In this document: positions 1-12,062 of the stretch, piece by piece
Layout: each line of letters starts with the position of its first letter
Numbering within the stretch: position 1 is the stretch's first letter
Assembly (NCBI GenBank): GCA_964016885.1
Contig: OZ024747.1
Span: 52,337,881 to 52,401,880 of the forward strand
Direction of reading: 5' to 3'
DNA from: Eledone cirrhosa
Taxonomy: Eukaryota; Mollusca; Cephalopoda; Octopoda; Eledonidae
DNA length: 64,000 nt
Notes under the pieces: generated by a model
What the model was told of the DNA's origin: nothing
The model's database searches: none
The model's input: the letters and a program-made list of their open reading frames with translations, nothing else
Program-made: the position numbers and the translations under genes

Positions 1-71
1 TACATAATAATTAAAAGGTAAATTAAAATGTACACACCCACCTTTATAACTATAAAACATTGATGTTTCAT

Positions 72-266
72 GATAATAATGGTTTCTAATTTAGGCAGAA
101 AATCAGGAATGTTGTGGTAAGGGGACAAGTTGATCATATGGACCTTAGTACTTGATTGGTAACTTATTTTATTGACCCTGGCAGGATTTGAACTCAAAAC
201 ACAAAATGGCCTCTAACTAAATACAGTTGTCCGATTCTCTCACCATTCTACCAATCCATCACCACT
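72..266 (-). mobile_element. tRNA-derived SINE (family A), full-length, diverged
   Basis: Reverse copy running from the 3' body (AATGGTTTCTAATTTAGGC) through the diverged box (TTATTTTATTGACCCTG, GGATTTGAACTC) to the tRNA-like head (TCTACCAATCCATCACC). Matches the other family-A copies in the window. Confidence 0.8.
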
Positions 267-295
267 AGGCCACTAAGAAAAGTACATAATATCAA

Positions 296-456
296 TCCAA
301 GGACTTGAGAAATACTTTATCTACCTGGAAGGATGAAAAGCAAAGTTGACTTCAGCAAGATTTGAACTTAGAACGCAACAAAAAAAAAGAAAAAAAAAAC
401 AAAATAACATAACATAAAACTGAAACATTTGGTCTGATGCTCTATCGATTTTGCTA
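296..456 (-). mobile_element. SINE family A, partial, interrupted by an A-rich insert
   Basis: Contains GGAAGGATGAAAAGCAAAGT, GATTTGAACTTAGAACG and the head piece TCTGATGCTCTATCGATT. An A-rich block at about 380-405 separates body and head. Confidence 0.6.
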
Positions 457-514
457 ATTGTGACTAATTAATGGTAATATTATTAATACAGGTTTGTTGG
501 CAATTTTCTGACAT

Positions 515-735
515 GCCTTGGGCACTTTTAACTCCTGATATAGTCATAGAAGTATTTAATCCCAGTCGAGTCCATCCCGTTGCAGGTCTAAACACAGATA
601 ACTTCTTCAAAAGACGGGAAGAGAAAGAGATAGAGAGGAAGTGAGAAAGAGATATAGAGGTAGTGTTGGGCTAGTATTTTATATAGCAACCCTGAAAGGA
701 TTAATGGCAAAGTTAGATTCAGGGAATGGAGAATT
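515..735 (+). mobile_element. Composite SINE-like repeat (family C)
   Basis: Shares a 'gggcactttt-aac' segment and 'GCAGGTCTAAACACAGATAA' with copies at 7981-8305 and 58888-59045. Its distal part is a weak match to the family-A body (TTTATATAGCAACCCTGAAAG). Confidence 0.5.
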
Positions 736-828
736 TGAAATAAGAGTGCAGAAAGTCAGAAAGAATATCACAGAACATTCTATCCAAAGTTTGCCTATTG
801 GCTTTTGCAGACATTTTTATCATTATTT

Positions 829-925
829 CGACTTTGCCTTTCATCCTTACGGGGTCGATAAAATAAAGTACCAGTAATACACTAGGGTAATTGCTGGCCT
901 TGTGCCTAAAGAAGAAACAATTATT
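829..925 (+). mobile_element. SINE family A, 3' half
   Basis: Forward copy beginning ACTTTGCCTTTCATCCTTAC and ending at the conserved GGCCTTGTGCC segment. It is the left arm of an inverted SINE pair with 981-1083. Confidence 0.85.
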
Positions 926-980
926 TCTACATAGATCTGTACCAGTTTCAAAATTTCTGTTAAATATATTCTGAGATAGT

Positions 981-1110
981 AATAATTGTTTCTACTTTTG
1001 GCACAAGGCCAGCAAATTACCCAGTACATTACTGGTACTTTATTTTATCGACCCCGTAAGGATGAAAGGCAAAGATAACCTCGACGGGATTTGAACTCAG
1101 TCCATAAAGA
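981..1110 (-). mobile_element. SINE family A, 3' half and part of head
   Basis: Reverse copy with GGCACAAGGCCAGCAAATTA, TTTATTTTATCGACCCCGTA and GGGATTTGAACTCAG. Inverted relative to 829-925, 55 bp away. Confidence 0.85.
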
Positions 1111-1116
1111 GATGTA

Positions 1117-1318
1117 TAATGATTTCTACTATAGGCAAAAGCCCAGCAATTTTTTGTTGATTAAATTGACCCCAGTGCATTGCAGGTGTTTTATTTTATC
1201 GACCCCGTAAGGATGAAAGGCAAAGTTAACCTTGGCGGGATTTGAACTCAGAACTTAAAGGGCCATAACTCTATGCCACAAAGCATGTCCGACGCCGATT
1301 CTGCCAATCCACCACCTT
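1117..1318 (-). mobile_element. SINE family A, full-length
   Basis: Complete reverse copy with body (TTTATTTTATCGACCCCGTA), B-box complement (GGATTTGAACTCAGAAC) and tRNA head ending CCAATCCACCACC. Confidence 0.9.
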
Positions 1319-1337
1319 AATAATAATATATATATAT

Positions 1338-1437
1338 AACGAAGAAAGTGTGGTAAGGAACCAGATGGACCATAACGCACCAGAGTACTCAATACTTAGG
1401 GTAGTAGAAAGGGTAATAGGAAAATCTTCAAGACCTC
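1338..1437 (+). mobile_element. (TA)n-embedded fold-back element (family E), truncated copy 1
   Basis: Carries the shared head AACGAAG...GTGTGGTAAGGAACCAGA, GGACCATAACGCACCAGAGT and ACTCAATACTTAGGGTAGTA. The palindromic half found in the copy at 60736 is missing. (TA)n flanks both sides. No coding capacity. Confidence 0.7.
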
Positions 1438-1520
1438 ATATATATATATATAAAATTAAGCAGTAACATGTGCTTATGCCGTATTTGACTACATAGAATG
1501 AGTCTGTTAGTTGGGATTTA

Positions 1521-1639
1521 AAAAAACCCACTCCAAATGGAAAAAAGGATGGGTATTGACATACATGGGAAACCAAAGATGTGTTTTCGTGTCCCATGTA
1601 TGTCAATACTCATCCTTTTTTCCATTTGGAGAGTTTTTT
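1521..1639. repeat. Near-perfect 50-bp-arm hairpin
   Basis: Left arm 1521-1570 (contains CCAAATGGAAAAAAGGATG, GTATTGACATACATGGGA) and right arm 1592-1639 are inverted copies with only a few differences. The loop is 21 bp. It could be a MITE or fold-back element. Confidence 0.85.
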
Positions 1640-1879
1640 TGAGTATGAATAAGTTCTTTAAACCTTCATGCTAGATTTATCAGTTGTTATAAGAATATTG
1701 AATACAGGACTGGGGAAGGTATTTTAAGCAAATAGACCATGACACACAAATAACCCCCGTACAAAATATTGCCCTCCTGGGTACTGCATATAAGAAAACT
1801 GCCTGTCCAAGGTCCTTGTTCAGACTCGAGATATAGTAGATCTATTTAGTGTGCAAACCATCGATAACTATACTTCCAA
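1640..1879. other. No recognisable gene or repeat
   Basis: AT-rich unique-looking sequence. I see no coding frame, tRNA-like boxes or inverted repeat. Confidence 0.5.
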
Positions 1880-2018
1880 CATTGGTAGACAGGGAAAGCC
1901 AATTATATTGATCTCAGAAGGGAGGCAAAGTTAACCATGGTAGAATTTGTTCTGTGTAAAGAGTTGGAATAAATACTGTAGCGATATTTTACCTGATGCT
2001 CTACCAATTCCCCACCTC
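1880..2018 (-). mobile_element. SINE family A, degraded
   Basis: GAGGCAAAGTTAACCATGG and the head GATGCTCTACCAATTCCCCACC remain; the body is strongly diverged. Confidence 0.6.
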
Positions 2019-2021
2019 TTA

Positions 2022-2183
2022 TAATGAATTTAGGAACAAAACCAAGAGATTTTGGAGACGGCAAAGTCAATCATATCGACCCCAGTACTTCTCTGGTACT
2101 TTATTTTATCGACCTGGAAGGATGAAAGGCAAAGTTGACCTTGGGAGGGGGGGATTTGACACCAATTCTGCCAATCCACCACA
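2022..2183 (-). mobile_element. SINE family A, internally deleted
   Basis: Body CCCCAGTACTTCTCTGGTAC and GGAAGGATGAAAGGCAAAGT, then a deletion from GGGGATTTGA to the head ATTCTGCCAATCCACCAC. Confidence 0.8.
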
Positions 2184-2194
2184 CATCACTAATG

Positions 2195-2417
2195 ATGGCT
2201 TCTGTTCTAGGCACAAGGCCAACCATTTTTGGGGAGGAGAGGGGGCGGGAAGTCGATTGAATCAAACCCAGTACGTTACTGGTACTTTATTTTATCGACA
2301 CCATAAAGATGAAAGACAAAACTAACATCGGCGGGATTTGAATTCAGAGCGTAAAGGGCCGCAACTCTATGCCGAAAAGCATATTGTTCGACGCTCTACC
2401 AACTCCGCCAACCCACC
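2195..2417 (-). mobile_element. SINE family A, full-length with target duplication
   Basis: Complete reverse copy. ACATCACTAATGAT at 2183-2196 recurs as ACATCACTAATAATGAT after the head (about 2419-2436), as expected of a target-site duplication. Confidence 0.88.
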
Positions 2418-2837
2418 ACACATCACTAATAATGATAATAATAATATTCTTACTTGAAAAATTTTTTTTTTAAGTACGAAGAAAAAAATTTAAATCAACT
2501 TTGTTTTGTTTTGTTAGTTGTTTTTATTCATTTTATTCACTTTTCTTTCTTTTTTTTTCATTTTTTACAAATTGGTACCATTAAAATCAAGTCCTATGTG
2601 TCTTTGTTTTTTTATCATGTATGGAACATTGACAACAATAATAAAATAAACAATAATGAAAAAGGGGGGTTGTTGTTGTTCTGTTGTTTTCGTTTCTCTC
2701 AAACATCAAACATCATCTTTCTCAGTTTTTTTTAAATAAAAATTCTCTCTCTCTCTCTCTCTCTCTACTTCCCTATTTATCATATATATATATATATATT
2801 CTTTTTTTTCCAATTAACAAGCGCTTTTCCACACTAA

Positions 2838-2853
2838 CATGAATATATATGTA

Positions 2854-2897
<44 letters not shown>

Positions 2898-2918
2898 CAC
2901 ACACACACATATATTCAT
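2838..2918. repeat. Inverted microsatellite: CATGAATATA-(TG)n-(TA)n-(CA)n-TATATTCATG
   Basis: Both outer ends read CATGAATATA in opposite orientation, followed by (TG)n and (CA)n around a central (TA)n. The whole tract can form a cruciform. Confidence 0.8.
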
Positions 2919-4392
2919 GCACGAATGCATTAAATAATAGATAAAACATTTACACACACACATAAAAAAGCGAAATGAAAGCAACCAACCCATACAGTTG
3001 GGAAATTAAACAGAAATGACAAACCATTAAAAGGCAGAGAGGAGGGAAAAGGAGTTTTGAAAATAGTGAGATAATAATCTGAAACCCTTTCACTCCACAA
3101 AAAACATATCTAAATGATGTAGCTTGCTTAATATATGATAGAAATAAACTCAAGAGAGAGCTGGACAGCAGACGGTCTTCAGAGAAGAAGCCCCTCTTAT
3201 ACAAGTGTCTAGGCCATATATATAATGACCCATGATATGGCTTCTCAACATTACAGTAAAACAGTAAACTTGGTTTTCAGTTTTGAAATTAAATTGAGTG
3301 AAAAGAGCAAGTTTTATTATGAAATTATTTGGCTTAGTTAAATAAAATAATCAGTTGAACTGTAATGTAAAAGTATATTAATTTACTTCTCTTTTACTGG
3401 GTTCAGTCTTTAGATTATATTAAGATAAGAGTAGATTCTTTTAAACAACACTCTAAATAATTGTATCTCCACCTTACTCTACAAAAATAGCAGTGTGTTA
3501 TTTGGGGCTGTATTTTGTGCATTTTGCAATTTCAAAAGAGTGCAAAATTTGAAATACTATATTAAGGAAAAAACAAAACAAAAAAAAAAGACAAAATAAA
3601 ATAGCCACATCACATTGAAGACACTGGTTCTAACTGGAAGTTATATAACAGCCTAGCTTAAGATGATCTAAACCAGAGCTCATTGACAGTTGAAATCCAT
3701 TTGGAAGTTATTAAATAGATAAAAAAAAGAGACCTATTCCTGCCAGACAAAATAAGTTCAGTTTAACTCTATTGAAAAATTGCTGTTTGCAAAGAGTACA
3801 AGGTATTGAGAATCTATGTCCTCTTTATAGTAAAGATAGAAGAGATATTCAGCGATCATGATAGTGTTTATACATACTTTCATACTTTTATTATTGTCAT
3901 GATAAATTTAAAATAATTACTAAATATATTAAAGTTTAAAATATTGACATATAAATTTATATTCCTTTAGCAATCACACACACTTTCTCGCTATTTCAGT
4001 ATTCACTATGAATTCTACACGAATACACACACACACATACATACACAGAGAGAGAAAGAGATTTGAATTATTACAAAAAAAAAGGGGGGAGAAGGGTGTT
4101 ATAAAGGTAATGCTGTACAAATATGCGAGGAAGAAATGACAATGGGGGGGGGGAGTGGAAAGGGCGAAATAGAGAGATGATAAAAAAAGGTTTTACACAT
4201 ACATCATACACAAAACAAATTTTTTTGTTAGTTTTTAATATGAGAATTCAAAAAGAAAAAAAGTGTTTCTTCTTCTTCAAATCATAAAAATTTTAAATAA
4301 AATATGAGATGGCAAAAAAAAAAAAGAAAAAGAAAATGGAGAGGATTTTTAGAGGTATATTGGAAAAATGATAGAAAAACAAAATAAATCAA

Positions 4393-4428
<36 letters not shown>

Positions 4429-5058
4429 GTAATAATAATAATAAGCATAATTTCACGCTACTATAAATCAGGGAACGACCCGGGGGAAGGGATTACAATA
4501 AAAAGTCGTCACCATACTACATAGTTTAATGGCACTTGGTGTTCCTTCTCCCTACACAGTGAAGGCTTAGCTTTTTGGGCTTTTATTTATTTATTTTTTT
4601 CTTTGAAAAAAAAAATAATGATAATAATAATAAGAATAAAACACCGTTTTTCTTAATGAAATTTTTCCCTTTCAACACAGAACAGTAATGTCAGGAGTGA
4701 CAACTTGCACTGAAAAATAAAGATTTCTTCTTTTTTTTCAAAGAAATTGAAAAATATAATAATAAAAATAATAATAGTAGTAATAGTAATAATAATTATA
4801 ATTCTATAATAATTCCAGGTTAGTGGAAGAGAAGGTATTTTGAATACAAGAAAAAAAACAAAAAGAGAGCAAAAAAAAATTGAAGGAGAAAAGTTAATAA
4901 ATTAAGATATAGAAACTGAGAAGAAGGTATCGAAGGATAGGTAGATAGAGAGAAAGTGTAAGAGAGAGTGAAGGGTGGGGGAAAGAGTTTAGACGACAAA
5001 CCATCCAGCAATATTAGGAATCTTCTTTCCTTGTATTCTACAACATTCTTCTTTAGCA

Positions 5059-5060
5059 TG

Positions 5061-5139
<79 letters not shown>

Positions 5140-5159
5140 GTATATATATATATGTATAT

Positions 5160-5193
<34 letters not shown>

Positions 5194-5205
5194 ATAATAT
5201 ATGAA
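5059..5205. repeat. (TA)n with TATG interruptions
   Basis: About 147 bp of alternating TA with single G interruptions. It yields spurious Tyr/Ile frames on both strands. Confidence 0.95.
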
Positions 5206-5599
5206 GGGAAAGATTGAAATATAAATAAATAAGAATAAAAGAATACGGGAATGAGGGAGGGATAGTCGTGTTCTTTTTCTTTTGTTTTAAGTAGCAGTTC
5301 ATAACTATATTTACATGAGGACACATTTTTTCTAAATTAACATTTAATATACATATATATATACATATATATATATATACATACATACACATATATATCT
5401 TTACTTTTTTTGTTGTTAATTAAACAAGACTTTATCTGTATTTGTTTATATATAACTTTTTCTTTTTAATTGATATTAAAATATTAAAATAAAAATATAC
5501 TTTTTAAACATTTAGACTATTAATATATGTCTATAATATTATTATTATTAAATAATTGTTACTCTGATAGCAGTGATCTTAAGATAAGAAAAAGCATTA

Positions 5600-5601
<2 letters not shown>

Positions 5602-5670
<69 letters not shown>
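5602..5670. repeat. (TA)n microsatellite
   Basis: Nearly pure TA for about 68 bp. Confidence 0.95.
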
Positions 5671-5672
<2 letters not shown>

Positions 5673-6318
5673 ATGTTGCTAAAGGTCAACGATGATAAAA
5701 AAAATCTAATGACCTTAACAAAGAAATAAATAGTTATTAACACATACACTAAAAATAAAACACCTACTGGGAACTGATAATTAATAAAGAAAAAGGTTAC
5801 CTAATAACTCAATTAAGATCCAGACAGACAAAAACATCCTAACTCTCTCTTGTGATTGATTGATTTGACTAATTGATATAAAAATGAGATTGGAGGAATA
5901 GCTGATGATTATCTTAAAAAAAAAAAAATAATGATAATGATAATAAAATGAAGTATTTTCTAAGATAGATGAAGAGAAAGGAACAATTGCATAATCCGTC
6001 TCATAAATGATGAATTATATAAAACAGGCATAGATTTAAAACTGCCTGCAGCTATTGCAGTTATAACTGTCCAGGTTCCTTCTTTGAGAGAATAAGGGAA
6101 TAAATATTTAAGTTAAGCCTCTGGCTTTCTTAAGGCCATAAAAATCTAAATATTCGATTCACAGCCTGATGAATATTTATAAAGGAAAAAAGATAATTAA
6201 TAATAATAGTAATAATAATAATGGTGGTAGTAATGATAATAATAATACATCTAAGCAAAAATGGCTGAGGTAGTTGAGAATGTTAGCTTTTTTCTTTCTT
6301 TTTTTTTTTAAATATATA

Positions 6319-6365
<47 letters not shown>

Positions 6366-6381
6366 CACATACATACATGTG

Positions 6382-6413
<32 letters not shown>

Positions 6414-6989
6414 GATATAATCATACAGTTTATGAACATATTGATGAAGACATACATTTGTTAATATATTTATTAGTAACAAAATAGTAAAAATACTGCA
6501 TTTTGAGCTCTGATTTAATTGTTAGCATCTTCAATTAATTAATTAATTATTAAAGAATTAAACAAGGAATAAAAAGGAGAGGTCAGAGAAATATTATTGA
6601 TATAGAGGCTTGGAGTGTACGAGGAGGAGAGAAGGGCAGGAAAATAAACTTTTAAAGATTTTAATTTTTTTTTAATTTATTTTGATGAGGACCGTTTCAT
6701 TTTTTTGTTCCATTATGAATTATTCTGATTTCTATTGTAAGGTATAGAGAGGAAAATCCAGATTTTGAGCACTCTAATATAATTAAGAAGATAGTTATTT
6801 TCCACGCTTTAACATTTATCAAAATGCAAAATATTTAGAATAAATTGTTTTTAATAACTTCCATGAAATAAAATAAGAAAAACAAAAATCAAATAAAACT
6901 GCCATTACTATCTATGTCTTGAAATTTATAATACATTCATGGACACACACATGTATAAATGATGATTTTCCACCAGTTGCAATGATGAG

Positions 6990-7245
6990 AAATCAGTTAT
7001 TCATTTAACTGAATGTCCAACTTGTGAATTAAGGTGTAAGTGGTTGACTATTCCACAGACACGTGTATCCTTAACATAATTCCCAAACTGAATATAACAA
7101 AGCTGGACCTTTCAATTACAGGTGCCTTCCATAGAGTTTCCTTCCATCTACCCAATTTCACCTACAAGGCTTGGGTCAACCTGAGACTATCGCGAAGGCT
7201 CAAGATGTCATGTAATGGGATTGAACACGAGACCTCATGATTGTG
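6990..7245 (+). mobile_element. Interspersed repeat family B
   Basis: Contains CCACAGACACGTGTATCCTT, CAATTACAGGTGCCTTCCAT and CCTACAAGGCTTGGGTCAAC. The same blocks recur at 24045, 38030 and 53216. Its end (GATTGAACACGAGACCTCAT) resembles a tRNA-like B-box region. The 66-aa frame inside is not a gene. Confidence 0.6.
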
Positions 7246-7980
7246 AAATAAACTTTTTAACTATTTAGTCATGTCAGTATCCACACATCTATGTTCTATG
7301 TATATGTATACACACATATACATTATATACAAACACACACACCACACAAATATATCTATATGTATTTTGTTGATTTGATTTTACTTTTATACTAATAAAT
7401 CAAAATAATTATATAATCTGAAAGAATATATTTAATATTTATAATTTTTCTTGGAGGGGCAGGTAAAGATATTTATACTGAATATTTTTTCATGTCTATT
7501 CTTACAAAATTCAAAAGAAAATATTTTGAAATAGAACAAGAAAATCAAACAAACAAAAAACTCATATTTGCCACCAAAATATGAAGAAATCCCCCCAAAC
7601 TATCAACAAGATGAAGGTGTCATATATATATGTATTTTAGGCATTTTCTGGCAACAGAAATATTCTTTAAAGGTTTCTAAAACATCTATCAAGCAGCAGG
7701 GTGATTCCTCCACCCCTCACCCCCCAAAAAAGAACTATTTATTATTAAGCAAACATACACATTATTCACTCCAAAATGGGGACTGTTGGTATGTAGGGAC
7801 CAGAAAGCTAGAATGAAAATCACTAATACAAGGTACAGAAAACCAAGACAAAGTCAGAAAGGATTGCACCACGAAGTATTAAAAGAAGTAACAAAACTAT
7901 ATTTAAATGTTTCTTCACTAGCTTAATAGCCTGAATAAAATATTATGACGACAATGGTATCAAGATTTAGTTTAATTCTA
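7246..7980. other. Nothing recognisable
   Basis: AT-rich DNA with small (CA)n patches. The 82-codon frame at 7568-7816 has no domain or codon signal I can identify. Confidence 0.5.
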
Positions 7981-8305
7981 TGCCGCCCATGGTCCCTTAA
8001 CTCTTAAGGGAGTCACAGAGGTGCCATTGTGCCCTGGGTATTTTAAACCTGGCATTGCCCATCCCTCTCCAGGTCTGAACAAAGCTGATTTCTTCTAGAG
8101 AATGAGAGAGATAAAGACAAAGTGAGAAATAGATAAAGAGAAAGAATCGGCCCCAGTACTAGACTGGTACTTTATTGACCTCGAAAGTATGAAAGGCAAT
8201 GTTGATAGTCAGAAGAAATACTCCAAAGAATTAATTCCATCCGATGTCCAGACAACTCTGACAAATTTGCTGCCCTAAGGCCTAGTTAACACCACCAAAC
8301 TAGAA
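7981..8305 (+). mobile_element. Composite SINE-like repeat (family C), most complete copy
   Basis: Front: GAGGTGCCATTGTGCCCTGG, CTCCAGGTCTGAACAAAGCT. A GAGA-rich linker follows, then a family-A-like block CCCCAGTACTAGACTGGTAC with TATGAAAGGCAATGTTGA. The same order occurs in the other two copies. Confidence 0.6.
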
Positions 8306-9429
8306 GTCAACTCCATCAGCTATACAATGTTCTTTATTCTTCACTGAACATCATATAAACTAGACATTAAACTGACATCTATGATTGGAACACAGAAAAA
8401 CACAATCCAGTAAAATGTATTTGTGGTATGTGTGTGTATATGACTGGATTAAGTCAAGATATTGTGCAATATTACCCCCCAAAAAACAGATAAATTTCAT
8501 GTATAATTGAGTGAAGCAATGGTGTTAATAATTTACAATTTATTATGATACGTATATACTTGCACACATCATATATACATATATACGATATACATGTGTC
8601 TATATATATATTCATATATACACACACATATGCTTAGTTTTATAATATAGCAAAGGATTCAACAATGACTTGGCTAGAAACCACATTTAAGCAAATTGTG
8701 TATATGGACTAGACCAGAGAGCATTTAGAGAGGAGGTGGGAACTGGAATATATTTCCAATTAAACCAGTATTCACTGCATTCAACAAATTTTTCTAAAGG
8801 ATTCCAATTTTTTTTTTATCATAAAGATAATAATAATGAAAATAATGATCCCAAAGAAAGAAGTACGAGGGTTAAATTTAACGAGCACCAACAATTTTCC
8901 AGTGGTCATATCCTATCGTTAGAAAATAATTTAACAGCAAAACTGATTCGAGGTTGCATCTATTTTTAATTAATTAAGAAATATACTTCTTTTTTTTTTT
9001 ATTTAAAAATTTGCCATGAATCTGTCAAGTGAAATGAGAGAGGACAAACAAGGGAGATTATGACCTACGTCTTTTGTCCATGAGGACATAAGAAGTATTG
9101 TATTATAAGTGAAATAGTTCCATTTGGCAACTGAAAGCCAGTAATTAGATTGAGGTTTATAGGTTTATTCAATAACTTACCACCACTACAAGGCAGTCAT
9201 CATGATTAAAAATTCCAAGGAGTTTTAAAAGGAGCAAAACGATTTGTTTCCATATATTAATTATATTGTATTATGGTTGTTTGCTTTCTGAGGGTTTTTG
9301 AAAACTTAAGAAATGTAAAACAAAACAAAACATGATCTTCAATTCCATGCCACTGTCACTACGCACCTGGACCCATCCCAATCATTCTATACCCCAATAT
9401 ACAGAAGTAAAATAATAATAACAAAGATG
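8306..9429. other. Nothing recognisable beyond AT-rich filler
   Basis: Short TA/CA patches only. The 77-codon frame at 8736-8969 is low-complexity and unsupported. Confidence 0.5.
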
Positions 9430-9647
9430 ATAATGGTTTCTAATTTAGGAAGAAGGCCAGCAATTTTAGGGGAAGGGAAAGTTGATGAAAATGACGTCAT
9501 TACTTGATTGGTACTCTACTATATCAACCCAGCAGGGATGAAAGGCAAAGTTGATTTCATCAGGATTTAAACTCAGAATGTAAAGAGGCGTAACTAATTG
9601 GTGCAAAGCATTTAGTCTGACGCTCTACCAATTCCGTCAATCCACCA
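9430..9647 (-). mobile_element. SINE family A, full-length
   Basis: Reverse copy from AATGGTTTCTAATTTAGGAA to head GACGCTCTACCAATTCCGTC and CCACC. Confidence 0.85.
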
Positions 9648-9652
9648 TCCAG

Positions 9653-9873
9653 TAATAATGACTCCTTATTTTGACACAAGGTCAGCAATTTGGGGGAGGG
9701 GAGAAGTTGATTATATCAACCCCAGTACTTTACTGGTACTTATTTTATTGACCCTGAAAGGATGAAAGGTAAAAAGTTGACCTCAGCGGAATTTGAATTC
9801 AGAATGTAAAGAGTTGGAGTAAATACCACCTAGTATTCTATACAACACCCTAAAGATTCTATCAATTCTCCAC
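9653..9873 (-). mobile_element. SINE family A, full-length
   Basis: Reverse copy immediately following the previous one. Contains CCCCAGTACTTTACTGGTAC and GAAAGGATGAAAGGTAAA, then a diverged head ending TCTATCAATTCTCCACC. Confidence 0.85.
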
Positions 9874-11963
9874 CTAATTATAGTAATGATAATAAAGACA
9901 CCCCACCAACCACTGCCACAAATAATATATTTACTGCGAATGTCAGTATGTTGCTGGATGATTGGTCAGTCCTTTTATTGGTTTTTTTTTTTTGTTTGTT
10001 TTTTGTTTGGAAATCTGAGATCAACCAAAAGTTGTCACTGTTATAATAATCAGAGGGCACTGCAAAAGAGCTACAGTACTGTTCTGTTTTTCATTTATCT
10101 TACAAGGGATTGATTCCAGCAGATACTAAAAAGAATAATGATAATAATAATAATTTTTTTTCTTTTTTTAAAATCATCATTTTACAAAGACAAAAATAAA
10201 TTAATAATGATGAGACAACAGAGCCAATCTTTTTTTTTTTTTTTGAAAAAAAAAAAAAAAAAATGATAATGATAATAATGATAATGATAATAATAATAAT
10301 AGTAATAATATCTATGGTTCAGAAAATAAAAACCAACAACAACAGGAAAAGCAACTTCAAAATATTTTGCAACACTTATATATACACACACACACACATA
10401 CATACATATAGACATATATGTGCGTGGCTATGTGTGGGTATAATAAAACAGCAAAAAAAAAAAAAAAAACTTTCTAAATTTAACTTGCTTAAAAAAAAAA
10501 AAGAAAACAAAACTATATTTGATGATAACTGTAATAAAATTATGTGGTAGTAAATAAAATTGTCTAACCATTATGCAGAGAGGGAGAGGGGCAGGATAGT
10601 GAAGGAGGCAAAGGGGAGAGGGTGGGGACAAGCACACGCGACAGGTGTGACAATTCCAAATATAATACACATGATTGAAAGATTTGAAGAGAGAGAGAAA
10701 GAGAGATAAAGGAAGGGGTGTAGGGAATTATGTTTTTTTTTTAAAACTAGACAAAAACTTCCAAAAAATAAAAATAAAGGGAGGGGGGATAAAATACATA
10801 CATATGTGTTTATATAGATGTTAGAAAAAAACGTATTAACACTTGTTTTGTTTTTTGTTGTTTTTTTTCCCATTCATTCATTCATATAGAAATAACATCT
10901 CTAATATTAATTATATCTATCTGAACAAAAACAAAAAAAGAAAAAAAAATTCAATTAAACGAGAAAACAGGCGTTGCCAATTGCTCTTTATATATTTCCA
11001 TCACGCTTTAAGTTGGTGAGCAATTTAGAACACCTTGTATATCTCATTAGCCAACATTCGGCTCTTGTTGATATGTACATTTCTGAGATAAAGAGGACTT
11101 TCCTGTAAAAAATGGAAACTAGGACAGCAAAGCAAGACACCATTGTAGGAGAATTATTGATAGAGTCTTGCAAACGTCAACATTTAAAAGCTAGAATCTA
11201 TCTGTGTCTCATTAGTGAAGTGCCTTTAAATACATATATACACATATACATATGTATATATATATATATATATGCACACATACATATGTATGTGTGCATA
11301 CAGAGGTAAGAAGTCAGAAAAATATACAAACAGGTCAAAAAGAAAAGAATATGGAAACTCTTGCATATTATGTGTTATCAACAAAATCAGAGTTTAACGT
11401 TTGGCAGGGTTATGGGGAATGGGGTGAAAATAAACCAGGAAAGTCCACAATACCTGAGAAAAATAACATATTTCGAGGGGGAAGAAGTATCTCTACCTTG
11501 CATTTCCGGGTTACAAACTCTCATTAAAAATGGTACACAGAAATTTGAGAACAATGTTTTTTTTAAAACTGTTACAATTATTTAGATGATGTGTGCTTCC
11601 AAGAAGCACAGAAATAATATTTTCTTTGAAAAGCAAGGGAAAAAAAAAAAAAAAATCAATTTCAGAGGGTGAGAGAGTGAGAGGAAGGGTACAGGGCATG
11701 AGAGATTGATCAGTTAACATTTATCTAGTTGAAAGAAAGCAAATAAAGTTTAAGAACTACATCGAGTCCATGGAGGCTATCACATATTGTTATATCATCC
11801 GGGCACTGTATTTAAAACCTCCACAAACTCGATGTTTTCCAGACTCTTTTATTGCTTTTTCACGATAAATAATTAAAAAAAAAGTATTTCTTTGCTTTTG
11901 TGCCAACCCCATCAAACAGGATTATCGAAAGTAAAGAGAGCTTCCCAATAATAATATTAATAA
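9874..11963. other. Gene-free, A/T-run-rich stretch
   Basis: Holds (A)n and (T)n runs, (AAT)n near 10262-10310, (CA)n at 10383-10400 and (TA)n near 11256-11273. No supported coding frame. Confidence 0.6.
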
Positions 11964-12062
11964 TAATGGTTTCTATTTTAGGCACAAGGCCATCAATTTT
12001 AGAGAGGAAAGCCGATTGAATTGACCCCAGTACTTGACTGGTATTTTCTTTTATTGACTTAG
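11964..12062 (-). mobile_element. SINE family A, 3' fragment
   Basis: AATGGTTTCTATTTTAGGCA, CAAGGCCATCAATTTTAG and CCCCAGTACTTGACTGGTAT, truncated before the head. Confidence 0.85.

Larger units (their letters stand above)
2437..6985. other. Long AT-rich gene-free stretch with microsatellites
   Basis: Holds T-rich runs, (CT)n near 2745-2766, an inverted microsatellite at 2838-2918, (AAT)n at 4398-4443, and (TA)n at 5059-5205, 5602-5670 and 6317-6410. Open frames in the TA tracts are Tyr/Ile repeats only. No protein-like frame seen. Confidence 0.7.

Noticed and set aside
4820..5392. 190-codon minus frame with Tyr/Ile repeats
   Set aside because: Translation of (TA)n with AT-rich flanks; no protein-like segment.
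7040..7240. 66-codon plus frame
   Set aside because: Lies wholly inside repeat family B, which recurs elsewhere without the frame.
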